Origin: Rubrimonas cliftonensis
GTDB taxonomy: Bacteria; Pseudomonadota; Alphaproteobacteria; Rhodobacterales; Rhodobacteraceae
Direction: 5' to 3'
DNA length: 64,000 nucleotides
Assembly: GCF_900107585.1 (NCBI RefSeq)
Contig: NZ_FNQM01000007.1
Coordinates: forward strand, 62,001 to 126,000
The position numbers and the translations under genes are program-made. Shown piece after piece: positions 49,935 through 60,370 of this stretch; within the stretch, counting starts at the first letter, position 1, and each line of letters opens with the position of its first letter. Below the pieces are notes generated by a model. The model did no database searches. It saw only the letters and a program-made list of their open reading frames with translations, and had not been told where the DNA came from.

Positions 49935-51166
49935 ACTCCACCCTGATCGGGCGCGCAGTGCGCCGCGTCACGCCGGCGCCGCTGCGGCGGATTTTCTCGG
50001 GCTTCTGGATGACGCCGATCCTGCTCGGCGCCATGGGCCTCGGCGCCGCCTTCGGCCTCAACGTCGTGCCGGAGCAGGCGCGCTGGCTCGGCGGACTGCT
50101 CGGCCCGCTCGACGAGGACGGCGCCCGCGCCGCGCTCTCGGCCGTCGCGGGCGCGGTGATCTCGGTCTTCTCCATCGTGCTCTCGCTCACCTTCGTGGCG
50201 CTGTCGCTCACGGCGCAGCAGCTCAGCCCGCGGATGCTGGATTTCGTGCTGCGCGAGACCATCGTGCAGGTGCTGACCGGCGCGACGCTGGCGACCTTCC
50301 TGTTCTGCGCCGCCTCGCTGAGCTTCGGCGGCGGCGAGACGTGGCGGCTCGGGCTCGCGACGCCGGTCGCCCTGACGCTCGCGACGCTGACGCTGGGCGT
50401 CGTGGTCGCCTTCGCCCATCGGATGACCGAGGTGATGCGGCCCGACGAGATGGTGGCGCGGCGCGGCGACGCCCTGCGCGGCGCGCTCGCGGCGGAGCTG
50501 AAGCCCGGCGCCCGCCGCAGCCGCGCGGCGGCGCCGCCGGCGGACCCCGCCGACCGCCTGCTCCTCAGCCCCTTCTCCGGCTATGTCGGCCTGATCGACG
50601 AGGCGGCGCTCGTGGCCATCGCGAAGCGGCGCGGCGGCGTGCTGGCCCTTGCCGCCGCCCCCGGCGCGTTCCTGCTCGCCGACGAGCCGTTGGCGCGGCT
50701 TGTCGGTGCCGGCCCCGCGCCGCTTGACGCCGCCGACGACGAGGCGCTGGCCGTCGCCCGGGCCATGGGGCTGAGCAACCGGACAGAGACCGGCACCGGC
50801 GCGCTCTACGAGGCCCGCGCGCTCGCCGAAGGCGGCATCCGGGCGCTCTCGCCGGGCGTGAACGACCCCGGCACGGCCATCGCCTGCATCAACCGCCTGA
50901 TGGACGCGGCGGCGCGGCTCGCGACGGGAGACCCCGCGCCGAACGCGCGGGCCGACGGCGACGGCGCGCTGCGCCTCGTGCTGCGCCCGCTGGAGATGGC
51001 GCTGCTCGCGGACCGCGCCCTCGTTCCCCTCGCCTGGCATTCCCGCGGCGACAGCGAGGTGCGGGCGCACTACCGCAGGGTCGCCGAAGCCGTGCGCGAG
51101 CGGGCGGGCCCGCGCGACCGCCCGGCCCTCGATCTCGTCATCGAGACGCTCGACGCGCCGGACTGA
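49931..51166 (+). CDS. DUF2254 membrane protein
   Basis: This 411-residue predicted membrane protein is of family DUF2254. Four helices occupy the N-terminal third, including the conserved FSIVLSLTFVALSLTAQQLS and PRMLDFVL segments. A cytoplasmic domain follows with FSGYVGLIDEAAL and the conserved GIRALSPGVNDPGTAIACIN stretch. Function unknown. ATGA overlap couples it to the SDR gene upstream. Confidence 0.88.
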   Translation: MNSTLIGRAVRRVTPAPLRRIFSGFWMTPILLGAMGLGAAFGLNVVPEQARWLGGLLGPLDEDGARAALSAVAGAVISVFSIVLSLTFVALSLTAQQLSPRMLDFVLRETIVQVLTGATLATFLFCAASLSFGGGETWRLGLATPVALTLATLTLGVVVAFAHRMTEVMRPDEMVARRGDALRGALAAELKPGARRSRAAAPPADPADRLLLSPFSGYVGLIDEAALVAIAKRRGGVLALAAAPGAFLLADEPLARLVGAGPAPLDAADDEALAVARAMGLSNRTETGTGALYEARALAEGGIRALSPGVNDPGTAIACINRLMDAAARLATGDPAPNARADGDGALRLVLRPLEMALLADRALVPLAWHSRGDSEVRAHYRRVAEAVRERAGPRDRPALDLVIETLDAPD

Positions 51167-51316
51167 GCGGCGCCCCCCCCCGCCCAGCGCCCCCCGCCCA
51201 GCGCCTCCGCGCGCGCAAATCCCTTCGCGGTTGCAACATCGGCCTGCGACCGTTAGTCCCGCCCGATGCGCCGCGCACGGGTTCGCGCCGGCGCGCGGGA
51301 AGCACGGGGAGGTCGC

Positions 51317-52822
51317 ATGGCGCCGGCTGCACGGACGGGGATCGACTGGGGGCGGCTTCGGAGCGACTGGATCGGTCAGCCGCGGGCCGACCTCGTGGCG
51401 GGCCTCGTCGTCGCGCTGGCGCTGATCCCCGAGGCGATCGCCTTCTCGATCATCGCCGGCGTCGATCCGAAGGTCGGCCTTTTCGCCTCCTTCGCCATCG
51501 CCGTCGTCACCGCCATCGCCGGCGGGCGGCCGGGGATGATCTCGGCGGCGACCGCGGCGACGGCGGTTCTGTTCGTGACGCTGGTGAAGGACCACGGCCT
51601 GCAGTACCTGCTCGCCGCCTCGGTGCTGGCCGGCGTGCTGCAGATCGGCGCGGGGATGCTGAAGCTCGGCCGCGTCATGCGCTTCGTCTCGAAATCGGTG
51701 ATGACCGGCTTCGTCAACGCGCTGGCGATCCTCATCTTCATGGCGCAGGTTCCAGAGCTGATCGGCGTGCCGACGCTTACCTATCCGATGGTCGCGGCCG
51801 GCCTCGCCATCCTCTACCTGCTGCCGATGCTGACCAGGGCGGTCCCGGCGCCGCTGGTCTGCATCGTCGCGCTGACCGCGGCGGCGGTCGCCTTCGGATG
51901 GGAGGTCCGCACGGTGGGGGACATGGGCGAGCTGCCCTCGACCCTGCCGGCGTTCCTGATCCCCGACATCCCGCTCACGCTGGAGACGCTGCTGATCATC
52001 CTGCCCTATTCGCTGGCGGTGGCCGTGGTTGGCCTGCTGGAGAGCCTGATGACGGCGCAGATCGTCGACGACCTGACCGACACGACGTCGGACAAGAACC
52101 GTGAATGCGTCGGCCAGGGCCTCGGCAACATCGCGTCGGGCTTCATCGGCGGCATGGCGGGCTGCGCGATGATCGGCCAGTCGGTGATCAACGTGCAGTC
52201 GGGCGGGCGCGGGCGGCTCTCCTGCTTCGCCGCAGGCGTGCTGCTGCTGTTCTTCATCGTGGTCCTCGGCGACCTGATCGCGATCATCCCGATGGCGGCG
52301 CTGGTGGCGGTGATGATCATGGTCTCCATCGGCACGTTCAGCTGGCGCTCGCTGGCGGCGCTGCGCGAGCACCCGCTCAGCTCCAGCGTGGTGATGCTGG
52401 CCACCGTCGTCGGCGTCGTCGCGACCCACAATCTCGCGATCGGGGTCGGGATCGGCGTGCTGCTTTCGGGCGTTTTCTTCGCCGCGAAGATCGCGCAGGT
52501 GTTCCGCGTCACGTCGCAGGCCGGCGCCGACGGGCGGTCGCGCACCTATACGGTGGAGGGGCAGCTCTTCTACGCCTCCAGCGAGGCGTTCCTGAAGTCG
52601 TTCGACTTCCGCGAGGCGCTTGAGCGCGTCACCATCGACATGAGCCGCGCCCATATCTGGGACGTGTCCAGCGTCGCCGCGGTGGACATGGCCGTGCTGA
52701 AGTTCCGTCGCGAGGGCGCGGAGGTGCGCCTCGTCGGGATGAACGAGGCCAGCGCGACCATCGTCGACCGGCTGGGCGAGGCCGACAGGCCCGGCGCGCT
52801 GGAAAAGCTGATGGGCCACTGA
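51317..52822 (+). CDS. SulP-family anion transporter with STAS domain
   Basis: This 501-residue SulP/SLC26 permease has roughly 10-14 helices starting with the family motif [20 protein letters not shown] and [22 protein letters not shown]-terminal STAS domain (about residues 410-500) has [20 protein letters not shown], the loop normally linked to regulation. ATG at 51317 has GGGGAGG four bases upstream. Substrates of the family include sulphate, bicarbonate and dicarboxylates. A UspA gene follows by 14 bp. Confidence 0.92.
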   Translation: MAPAARTGIDWGRLRSDWIGQPRADLVAGLVVALALIPEAIAFSIIAGVDPKVGLFASFAIAVVTAIAGGRPGMISAATAATAVLFVTLVKDHGLQYLLAASVLAGVLQIGAGMLKLGRVMRFVSKSVMTGFVNALAILIFMAQVPELIGVPTLTYPMVAAGLAILYLLPMLTRAVPAPLVCIVALTAAAVAFGWEVRTVGDMGELPSTLPAFLIPDIPLTLETLLIILPYSLAVAVVGLLESLMTAQIVDDLTDTTSDKNRECVGQGLGNIASGFIGGMAGCAMIGQSVINVQSGGRGRLSCFAAGVLLLFFIVVLGDLIAIIPMAALVAVMIMVSIGTFSWRSLAALREHPLSSSVVMLATVVGVVATHNLAIGVGIGVLLSGVFFAAKIAQVFRVTSQAGADGRSRTYTVEGQLFYASSEAFLKSFDFREALERVTIDMSRAHIWDVSSVAAVDMAVLKFRREGAEVRLVGMNEASATIVDRLGEADRPGALEKLMGH

Positions 52823-52836
52823 GGGGGATGCGCGGG

Positions 52837-53685
52837 ATGAGCACGGTTCTGGCCTGCCTCGACGGATCGATCTACTCCGGCAGCGTCGCCGAGCATGCGG
52901 CCTGGGCGGCCCGCCGCCTCGGCGCGTCGGTGGAGCTGCTGCAGGTGCTGGGACGGCGCGACAGCGCCTCCGGCGACCGCTCGGGGCGCGTCTTCGTCGA
53001 CGGCCAGCAGCGGCTGCTGGAGCAGCTCGCCGAGATGGACGCCGAGCGCTTCAAGCTCCTTCAGGCCAACGCAAGGCTGGTGCTGGAGGCGGCCCGCCAG
53101 CGCATCGAGGCGCTCGGCGTCTGCGAGATCGCCGTCACCCTGCGCACCGGCGACCTGATCGAGACCATGGCCGAGCGCGAGGAGACGGCCGAGATCGTCG
53201 TGGTCGGCAAGCGCGGCGAGGCGGCGGACTTCGCGAAGCTGCATCTGGGCTCCAACCTCGAACGCATCGTCCGCTCCAGCCGCCGCCCGGTGCTGATCGC
53301 CGCGCGCGCCTTCCGCGAGCCGAAGCGCGCGCTGATCGCCTTCGACGGCCGCTCCAAGGCGCAGGAGATGATCGCCGCCATCGCCGAGGCCCGCCTGCTC
53401 GGCGACGCGCAGTGCGATCTCGTCACGATCGGGGCCGAGACCGCCGAGGGCCGCCGGCGGCTGGACGACGCGAGCGCGCGACTCAAGGGCGGCGGCCTGC
53501 GCGTCACCGCGCGGTTCGAGCAGGGCCAGCCCGAGCGGACCATCCCCGAGATCGTCGCGCGCGACGGGATCGATCTTCTGGTGATGGGGGCCTACGGCCA
53601 CTCCCAGCTGCGCAGCCTCGTGCTCGGCAGCACCACGTCGGAGGTGATCCGCGGCAGCCTCGTCTCGGCGCTGGTCTTCCGCTGA
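52837..53685 (+). CDS. Tandem UspA-domain universal stress protein
   Basis: This 282-residue protein has two Usp folds. The N-terminal copy carries VLACLDGSIYSGSVAEHAAW, and the C-terminal one the ATP-binding motif GAYGHSQLRSLVLGSTTSEV (G-2x-G-9x-G-S/T). Tandem Usps bind nucleotides and modulate stress or transport. It directly follows the SulP gene; SulP-Usp pairs recur in bacteria and suggest that the Usp may regulate the transporter. Confidence 0.9.
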   Translation: MSTVLACLDGSIYSGSVAEHAAWAARRLGASVELLQVLGRRDSASGDRSGRVFVDGQQRLLEQLAEMDAERFKLLQANARLVLEAARQRIEALGVCEIAVTLRTGDLIETMAEREETAEIVVVGKRGEAADFAKLHLGSNLERIVRSSRRPVLIAARAFREPKRALIAFDGRSKAQEMIAAIAEARLLGDAQCDLVTIGAETAEGRRRLDDASARLKGGGLRVTARFEQGQPERTIPEIVARDGIDLLVMGAYGHSQLRSLVLGSTTSEVIRGSLVSALVFR

Positions 53686-53700
53686 GCGGCCGCAGGCGCC

Positions 53701-53790
53701 CTTCCCGAGCCTGGGCGCGCCCGGCGCGCCTTTCCCGAGCCTGGGCGCGCCTCGCGCGCCTTTCCCGAGCATGGCGCCCCGCTCGCCCTT
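53701..53790. repeat. 30-bp tandem repeat, about 2.5 copies
   Basis: Units at 53701-53730 and 53731-53760 differ by a few bases; a diverged third runs to about 53790. All start tttcccgagc or similar. It lies between the Usp and alcohol dehydrogenase genes; no protein is encoded. Confidence 0.88.
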
Positions 53791-53853
53791 GCCGCGCGGC
53801 GCCCGCGGCGGGATGATGCCGGGCCGAGCGTCCCGCCCATCCGGAGCCGTCCC

Positions 53854-54984
53854 ATGCAGGTCCGCGCCGCCATCCTTCGCGCCTTTCCCGCCGGGCGGCC
53901 CTATGCGGCCTCGCGACCGCTCTCTGTCGAGACGGTGACGCTCGCCGACCCGGGCCCCGGCGAGGTGCTGGTGCGCATCGCCTTCGCCGGGCTCTGCCAC
54001 TCCGACCTCTCCGTGATCAACGGCGACCGGCCCCGCCCGATGCCGATGGCGCTTGGCCACGAAGCGTCGGGCTTCGTCGAGCGCTGTGGGCCGGGCGTCG
54101 ACGACCTGAAGCCGGGCGACCCCGTGGCGCTGGTGTTCGTGCCCTCCTGCGGCTGCTGCGCCCCCTGCGCGGAGGGCCGGCCTGCGCTCTGCGAGCCCGG
54201 CGCGGCGGCCAATGGCGCGGGCACGCTGCTCTCGGGCGCGCGGCGCATCTCCGTGGGCGGCGCGCCGGTGCACCACCATGTCGGCGTCTCCGCCTTCGCC
54301 GAGGCCGCGGTGGTCTCGCGCCGCTCGCTCGTGCCGATCCCCCGCGAGACGCCGATGGATCTCGCCGCGCTGTTTGGCTGCGGCGTGCTGACGGGCGTCG
54401 GCGCGGCGGTCAACACCGCCGAGGTCCGGCCCGGCGAGAGCGTCGCGGTGATCGGCCTCGGCGGCGTCGGGCTGTCGGCGGTGCTGGGCGCGCTTGCGGC
54501 GGGCGCCGCGACCGTGGCCGCGCTCGACGTCAATCCAGCCAAGCGCGAGGCCGCCTTAGCCCTGGGCGCCGCCTGCGCCTTCGACGCGGGCGACCCCGAC
54601 TGCGCCGAGGCGCTGCGCGACGCGACCGGCGGCGGCGTCCACGCCGCGATCGAGACGGCCGGCGTCGCGGCGGCGTTCACGCTGGCCTGGGAGGTCACGC
54701 GGCGGGGCGGGCGCACGGTCACGGCCAGCCTCGCCAACCCCGCCGTGACCGTGGGCTTTCCGCAGGTGCGGCTTGTGGCGGAGGAGCGCACCGTAAGGGG
54801 CAGCTATCTCGGCGGCGGCGTGCCGGGCCGCGACATTCCCCGATACATGGCGCTGCAGGCGCAGGGCCGGCTGCCGGTGGAGAGGCTGATGACCGGGCGC
54901 TGCGGCCTCGACGCCGTCAACGAGGGCTTCGACCTGCTGGCGGAGGGCCTCGCGATCCGCCACCTGATCGACCTGTCGGCCTGA
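53854..54984 (+). CDS. Zinc-dependent alcohol dehydrogenase
   Basis: This 376-residue MDR-family alcohol dehydrogenase has catalytic zinc ligands Cys48 (GLCHSD) and His69/Glu70 (GHE). The structural zinc cysteines are 99, 102, 105 and 113 in SCGCCAPCAEGRPALC. The Rossmann motif is VIGLGGVGLSAVLG with a following LDVN that suits NAD. It oxidises alcohols or reduces aldehydes. A ribosome site is weak (GGAGCC). It stands alone after the repeat block. Confidence 0.92.
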   Translation: MQVRAAILRAFPAGRPYAASRPLSVETVTLADPGPGEVLVRIAFAGLCHSDLSVINGDRPRPMPMALGHEASGFVERCGPGVDDLKPGDPVALVFVPSCGCCAPCAEGRPALCEPGAAANGAGTLLSGARRISVGGAPVHHHVGVSAFAEAAVVSRRSLVPIPRETPMDLAALFGCGVLTGVGAAVNTAEVRPGESVAVIGLGGVGLSAVLGALAAGAATVAALDVNPAKREAALALGAACAFDAGDPDCAEALRDATGGGVHAAIETAGVAAAFTLAWEVTRRGGRTVTASLANPAVTVGFPQVRLVAEERTVRGSYLGGGVPGRDIPRYMALQAQGRLPVERLMTGRCGLDAVNEGFDLLAEGLAIRHLIDLSA

Positions 54985-55027
54985 CGCGCGGCGGCCTGAA
55001 GCGTGGCGGCCTAAAGCGTGGGCGCCG

Positions 55028-55333
55028 TCAGAGACTGTTGTCGAAGTCGTTGATGTCGCGCTCGCCCGCCGAGCGCCCCCGCGAAGGCCGGCCGAAGGCG
55101 CGCGTCAGACCCCACCAGGCTGCGAGCGCCAGCGCCGCCCAGACCGCGAGCAGCCACAGCGCGAGCCGAGGCGTCTCCGCCAGCGCCCCGCCCGCCAGCG
55201 CAGCCACGCCCGCCATCGCCGCGGCCGACAGTCCGAAGCCGAGCAGGATGTAGCCCGGCGCCAGGATCTCCAGCGCCGCGAGCGCGCACGCGGCGGCCAG
55301 CCAGATCCACGGGTCGAGCAGCAGCGCGGTCAC
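55028..55333 (-). CDS. NfeD-like membrane protein
   Basis: This 101-residue short NfeD has three to four hydrophobic helices (LDPWIWLAAACALAALEILA; VAALAGG; LALWLLAVWAALALAAWWGL, shown in parts) and a polar tail GERDINDFDNSL. NfeD proteins partner SPFH/stomatin proteins in membrane microdomains. GTG at 55333 overlaps the SPFH stop (GTGA), giving translational coupling. The C-terminal OB domain is very short. Confidence 0.85.
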   Translation of the reverse strand: MTALLLDPWIWLAAACALAALEILAPGYILLGFGLSAAAMAGVAALAGGALAETPRLALWLLAVWAALALAAWWGLTRAFGRPSRGRSAGERDINDFDNSL

Positions 55334-56385
55334 GCGCCGCCCCCGCTCCACGGCCCGGAAGCCGCGCCGAGCCCCCCCGACGACGACGCGCCGCCGGAGG
55401 AGGAGCCTGCGGCGGGCGGCGTCGCGAAGGAGGACTGGGGCGACGGCGCCATCGAAGCGCCTCGGCCCGGCGGCGGCGGCGTCGGGCGCGGCCCGGCGGG
55501 CAACCCGCCGTCGGCCAGCAGCGCGGCGGCGCGCGTGAAGCCGTCGGCGACGTCGCCGGGGATCATCACCAGCTTCGCGTTCGGGCTGGACGCCAGGGCC
55601 AGCACGGCGGCGATCTGGCGCTCGGCGATCTGGAAGCTCGCCGGCTCCGCCCCGTGCTCGGCGATGGCCCGCCCGATCACGCCGTTGGCGTAGGCGGTGG
55701 CGTCGGCGGTGACGCGCACGGCCTCGGCCTCGCGCTGCCGTTCGTAGAGCGCCGCGTCCGCCGACAGCTCCACCGCGCGGCGCTCGCCCTCGGCGCGGGT
55801 GATGGTGGCGCGACGGGCGCGCTCGGCCTCCAGCACCTCCGCCATGGCGCGCTGGATGCTGTCGGTCAGCTGCACGTCGGTGATCTCGGCGCGCGATATG
55901 ACGATGCCGTAGTCGTCCCCCGCGGCGGCCAGCGCGGCCCTGATGGCGAGGTTGAGGCTCTCGCGGTCCTGCTGGACCATGTCGAGCTCGACCTTGCCGA
56001 TCTCCGCGCGCACGAGGCTCTTGACCAGCCCGACCACGAGATCGCGGATGTCGTTGACGCGGAACGTCGCCAGTTCCGGCACCTTCACGCGATAGACCAC
56101 CAGCAACTCGATGGAGAACACGACGTTGTCCTTCGAGACCACGTCGAGCCGGATGTCGTTCAGCACCTGATCGGCGATGGAGACCCGCGCGTGCACCTTG
56201 TCGATGACCGGAATGATGAGGTTGACGCCCGCGCCGAGGGTCTTGCGATAGGCTCCCAGCCGCGTGACGACGTATTCCTCGCTCTGCGGCACGATCCGCA
56301 CGCCAGCCAGAACCAGCAGGATCAGCAGGATCACGCCGACCGCGAGGGCGATGCTGGCGGGGTCGAGCGCGAAGGCGGGCTGCAT
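55330..56385 (-). CDS. SPFH/Band 7 (paraslipin-like) protein
   Basis: This 351-residue protein has an N-terminal membrane helix (SIALAVGVILLILLVLAGV). The SPFH domain follows with PQSEEYVVTRLGAYRKTLGA, DVVSKDNVVFSIELLVVYRV and the long helix region RAEGERRAVELSADAALYER. A Gly/Ser/Pro-rich tail of about 60 residues ends the protein. SPFH proteins form membrane scaffolds. ATG at 56385 has GGAGA upstream; an earlier in-frame ATG does not. Confidence 0.9.
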   Translation of the reverse strand: MQPAFALDPASIALAVGVILLILLVLAGVRIVPQSEEYVVTRLGAYRKTLGAGVNLIIPVIDKVHARVSIADQVLNDIRLDVVSKDNVVFSIELLVVYRVKVPELATFRVNDIRDLVVGLVKSLVRAEIGKVELDMVQQDRESLNLAIRAALAAAGDDYGIVISRAEITDVQLTDSIQRAMAEVLEAERARRATITRAEGERRAVELSADAALYERQREAEAVRVTADATAYANGVIGRAIAEHGAEPASFQIAERQIAAVLALASSPNAKLVMIPGDVADGFTRAAALLADGGLPAGPRPTPPPPGRGASMAPSPQSSFATPPAAGSSSGGASSSGGLGAASGPWSGGGA

Positions 56386-56559
56386 GGCGATCTCCTCGCG
56401 CACGGTGCGGCGCTGTGTTTCTCATATCGTCATGCGGGGCGCCAAACCAAGCGGCGTCCGCCGCGGGTTTGCGTCGAATGCGCCTGTTCGCTGGCCATCG
56501 GGCGGCCCGCGCTCCTACAGTGTCTTCAGACGGAATGCGCCCCGGAGGCCCTGCGCAAG

Positions 56560-58647
56560 ATGAACGCCCCGCCCAAGATCGTCCGCCGCCCGTCGGTCTG
56601 CCCGCATGACTGCCCGTCCGCCTGCGCGCTCGACGTCGAGGTGATCGACGGCGCGACGATCGGCCGGGTGCGCGGCGCGGCGGACCAGAGCTACACCGAC
56701 GGCGTGATCTGCGCGAAGGTCGCACGCTACGCCGAGCGCATCCACCACCCCGACAGGCTGACGCGGCCGCTGCGCCGCTCGGGGCCGAAGGGCTCGGGCC
56801 GCTTCGAGCCGGTCTCCTGGGACGAGGCGCTCGACGAGATCGCGGCGCGGCTGCTGGCGGCGGAGGCGCGGCTCGGGCCCGAGACGGTCTGGCCCTACTA
56901 CTACGCCGGCACCATGGGGCTGGTGATGCGCGACGGGATCAACCGGCTGCGCCATGCGAAGCGCTATTCCGGCATGTACGCCAGCATCTGCACCAACATG
57001 GCCTGGACCGGCTTCATGGCGGGGACAGGGCGTCTGGCGGGCGTCGATCCGCGCGAGATGGCTCTGTCGGACTGCGTGGTGATCTGGGGCACCAACGCCG
57101 TGGCCACCCAGGTCAACGTGATGCGCCATGCGACGAAGGCCCGGCGCGAGCGCGGCGCAAAGATCGTCGCAGTCGACATCTACCGCAACGCCACCGTCGA
57201 GCAGGCGGATCTGGCGCTGATCCTGAAGCCGGGCACGGACGCCGCGCTGGCCTGCGCCGTGATGCATGTCCTGTTCCGCGACGGGCTGGCGGATCGCGCG
57301 TGGATGGCCGCGCACGCCGACGCGCCCGAGGCGCTGGAGGCGCATCTGGCCACCCGCACGCCGCAATGGGCGGCGGCGATCACCGGGCTATCGGTCGAGG
57401 AGATCGAGGCCTTCGCGCATCTCGTGGGCGCGCGCAAGCGCAGTTACTTCCGGCTCGGTTACGGCTTCACGCGCCAGCGCAACGGCGCCGCGGCGATGCA
57501 CGCCGCGCTCTGCATCCCCGCCGTCACCGGCGCCTGGGCGCATGAGGGCGGCGGGGCGTTCCACAACAACGGCGCGATCTACCACTGGGACAAGGCGCTG
57601 ATCGAGGGCCACGACCTGCGCGACCCCGCCGTGCGCATCCTCGACCAGAGCCGGATCGGCCGCGTGCTGACCGGCGACGCCGAGGCGCTGTGCGGCGGCC
57701 CGCCGGTGACGGCGCTCTTCATCCAGAACACCAATCCGGTCTCGGTGGCGCCGGAGCAGGCGCTGGTGAAGGCCGGTTTCGCGCGCGAGGACCTGTTCAC
57801 CGCCGTGCACGAGCAGTTCATGACCGAGACCGCCGCGATGGCCGACATCGTGCTGCCCGCCACGATGTTCCTCGAACACGACGACCTCTATCAGGGCGGC
57901 GGGCACAGCCATGTGATGTGGGGCGGCAGGCTGGTGGACGCGCCCGGCGAATGCCGCTCGAACCATGAAGTCATCTCCGCGCTGGCGGCGCGGCTGGGCG
58001 CCGAGCATCCCGGCTTCGCGATGACCCCGCGCGAGATCGCCGACGCCACCCTGCGCGCCTCCGGCCACGGGACGCTGGCCGATCTGGAGGCGCGCAGCTG
58101 GCTCGACGTGCAGCCGCCGCCCGAGACCGCGCATTACCGCGACGGCTTCGCCTGGCCCGGCGGCAGGTTCCGCTTCCGCGCCGACTGGCCCGCCACGCCC
58201 TACGCCCACGCCGGACCTATGGGGCCGATCGGGGCGATGCCGACGCTGCCCGACCAGTGGGACGCGATCGAACTGGCCGACGCCGCCCGCCCCTTCCGCC
58301 TCGCCACCAGCCCCGCGCGCAACTTCCTCAACTCCACCTTCACCGAGACGCCCGGCTCGCTGGGCCGCGAGGGCGCGCCCTCGGTGATGATCCACCCCGA
58401 GGACGCGGCGGCGCTGGGGCTGGAGGAGGGCGGGCAGGTCGAACTCGGCAACGCCCGCGGGTCGGTGCTGCTTGCGGCGAAGCTCTTCGACGGCGTGAGG
58501 CGCGGCGTCCTGATCGCCGAGGGCGTCTGGCCCAACGCCGCCCATAAGGGCGGGCGCGGGATCAACACGCTCGTCGGGGCCGACCCGGTGGCCCCCTTCG
58601 GCGGCGCGGCGTTCCACGATGTCGCCGTCTGGGCGCGCCCCGCATGA
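56560..58647 (+). CDS. Molybdopterin-dependent oxidoreductase, catalytic subunit
   Basis: This 695-residue enzyme is of the DMSO-reductase/formate-dehydrogenase superfamily. An N-terminal [4Fe-4S] site has Cys14, Cys18, Cys22 and Cys51 ([15 protein letters not shown], then GVICAKV). Mo-bis-MGD-binding stretches such as [19 protein letters not shown] and [18 protein letters not shown] follow. There is no Tat signal, so it is cytoplasmic. The electron partner is not adjacent. Its stop overlaps the adenine deaminase start. Substrate unknown. Confidence 0.9.
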   Translation: MNAPPKIVRRPSVCPHDCPSACALDVEVIDGATIGRVRGAADQSYTDGVICAKVARYAERIHHPDRLTRPLRRSGPKGSGRFEPVSWDEALDEIAARLLAAEARLGPETVWPYYYAGTMGLVMRDGINRLRHAKRYSGMYASICTNMAWTGFMAGTGRLAGVDPREMALSDCVVIWGTNAVATQVNVMRHATKARRERGAKIVAVDIYRNATVEQADLALILKPGTDAALACAVMHVLFRDGLADRAWMAAHADAPEALEAHLATRTPQWAAAITGLSVEEIEAFAHLVGARKRSYFRLGYGFTRQRNGAAAMHAALCIPAVTGAWAHEGGGAFHNNGAIYHWDKALIEGHDLRDPAVRILDQSRIGRVLTGDAEALCGGPPVTALFIQNTNPVSVAPEQALVKAGFAREDLFTAVHEQFMTETAAMADIVLPATMFLEHDDLYQGGGHSHVMWGGRLVDAPGECRSNHEVISALAARLGAEHPGFAMTPREIADATLRASGHGTLADLEARSWLDVQPPPETAHYRDGFAWPGGRFRFRADWPATPYAHAGPMGPIGAMPTLPDQWDAIELADAARPFRLATSPARNFLNSTFTETPGSLGREGAPSVMIHPEDAAALGLEEGGQVELGNARGSVLLAAKLFDGVRRGVLIAEGVWPNAAHKGGRGINTLVGADPVAPFGGAAFHDVAVWARPA

Positions 58648-60362
58648 GCGCGCCCGGCATGAGCGCTTCCGGCGACATCGCGCGCCGCATCGCGCAGGGC
58701 CGCGGCGACGCGCCCGCCGACCTCGTCCTGCGCGGCGGCGCGACGCTCGACCTCGTGACCGGCGAGATGATCGCCGGCGACGTCGCCATCTGCCGCGAGA
58801 CCATCGTCGGCGTCGGCGAGGACTACGAGAGCGACCGGGTGATCGACGTGCAGGGGGCCGTCCTCGTCCCCGGCTTCATCGACGCGCATCTGCATATCGA
58901 GAGCAGCCTCGTCACGCCCTTCGAATTCGACCGCTGCGTGGCGCCGCGCGGCGTGACGACCGCGATCTGCGACCCCCACGAGATCGCCAACGTGCTGGGG
59001 CTGGAGGGGCTGCGCTACTTCCTCGACGCGAGCGCCCGCACCGTCATGGACATCCGCGTTATGCTGTCCTCCTGCGTGCCCTCCACGACGATGGAGACCA
59101 GCGGCGCGGAACTCGGCGCCGAGGCGCTCGCGGCGCTGATGGACCATCCGCGCGCGCTGGGTCTGGCGGAGTTCATGAACTACCCCGGCGTGATCCACCG
59201 CGACCCCGGCTGCCTCGAGAAGCTGGAAGCGTTTCGCGGCCGCCACATCGACGGCCATGCGCCGCTGCTCTCGGGGCGCGATCTCAACGCCTACATCGCC
59301 GCCGGGGTGCGGACCGAGCACGAGGCGACGACGGCGGCGGAGGCGCGCGAGAAGCTGCGCAAGGGAATGCGCGTGCTGATCCGCGAGGGGTCCGTCTCCA
59401 AGGATCTGCACGCGCTGGCGGAGGTGCTGGACGAGCGCACCGCGCCCTATCTCTGCCTCTGCACCGATGACCGCAATCCGCTCGACATCGGCGAGGAAGG
59501 CCATCTCGACCACATGATCCGCACGCTGATCGCGCTGGGCCGGTCGCCGCTGGCGGCCTATCGCGCGGCGAGCCTGTCGGCGGCGGAGGCGTTCGGCCTG
59601 AAGGATCGCGGGCTGATCGCGCCGGGCAGGCGGGCCGACATCGCCGTGCTCGACACGCTGGAGGATTGCCGCGCGCGCCTCGTGATGTGCGGCGGGCGCG
59701 TCGCCGACGACGCGGCCTTCGCGGCGCGCGAGACGATCCCGCCGGTGGGCCGGGCCTCGGTGAAGGCGCGGCCCGTGGCGGCGGAGGATTTCCGCTGGCC
59801 CGGCGCCAGTCCCGCGCCCGTCATCGGCGTCATACCCGGCAAGATCATCACAGAGCACCTGACCGAGACCGTCGCCGTGACGGACGGCGACCGCCGCCCC
59901 GACCCCGAGGCCGGCCTCGCCCGCATCGCCGTCATCGAGCGCCACGGGCGCAACGGCGGCATGGCCTGCGGGCTGGTGCGCGGCTTCGACCTGCGGGGCG
60001 GCGCCATCGGCTCGACGCTCTGCCACGACCACCACAACATCGCCGTCGTCGGCGCCGACTACGCCGACATGGCGCTGGCGGCGAACCGGCTTGGCGAGAT
60101 CGAGGGCGGCTTCGTCGTCGTCGCGGGGGGCGTGGTGCTTGCAGAACTGCCGTTGCCGATGGCGGGGCTGATGAGCCTCGCCAGCTTCGAGGAGGTGCGC
60201 GAGACGCTCATCGACCTGCGCGCCGCGGCGCGCAGCCTGGGCGTGACGCTCGCGGAGCCGTTCCTGCAACTGGCCTTCCTCGCCCTGCCGGTGATCCCGC
60301 ACCTCAAGATCACCGACAGGGGCCTCGTGGACGTCGACCGCTTCGCGCTGATCGACGGCTGA
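58644..60362 (+). CDS. ade: Adenine deaminase
   Basis: This 572-residue Ade-type adenine deaminase turns adenine into hypoxanthine and ammonia (amidohydrolase fold, binuclear metal). Metal-site motifs: [28 protein letters not shown], and the C-terminal [13 protein letters not shown]. The start in an ATGA overlap gives [10 protein letters not shown]; a second ATG five codons on is also possible. It is coupled to the Mo-oxidoreductase gene, suggesting a purine- or nitrogen-salvage role for the unit. Confidence 0.93.
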   Translation: MSAPGMSASGDIARRIAQGRGDAPADLVLRGGATLDLVTGEMIAGDVAICRETIVGVGEDYESDRVIDVQGAVLVPGFIDAHLHIESSLVTPFEFDRCVAPRGVTTAICDPHEIANVLGLEGLRYFLDASARTVMDIRVMLSSCVPSTTMETSGAELGAEALAALMDHPRALGLAEFMNYPGVIHRDPGCLEKLEAFRGRHIDGHAPLLSGRDLNAYIAAGVRTEHEATTAAEAREKLRKGMRVLIREGSVSKDLHALAEVLDERTAPYLCLCTDDRNPLDIGEEGHLDHMIRTLIALGRSPLAAYRAASLSAAEAFGLKDRGLIAPGRRADIAVLDTLEDCRARLVMCGGRVADDAAFAARETIPPVGRASVKARPVAAEDFRWPGASPAPVIGVIPGKIITEHLTETVAVTDGDRRPDPEAGLARIAVIERHGRNGGMACGLVRGFDLRGGAIGSTLCHDHHNIAVVGADYADMALAANRLGEIEGGFVVVAGGVVLAELPLPMAGLMSLASFEEVRETLIDLRAAARSLGVTLAEPFLQLAFLALPVIPHLKITDRGLVDVDRFALIDG

Positions 60363-60370
60363 ACGAAAGC

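Noticed and set aside
56386-56559. Molybdenum-cofactor riboswitch before the Mo-oxidoreductase
   Set aside because: No recognisable conserved riboswitch core or strong hairpin set could be drawn in this 174-bp gap.
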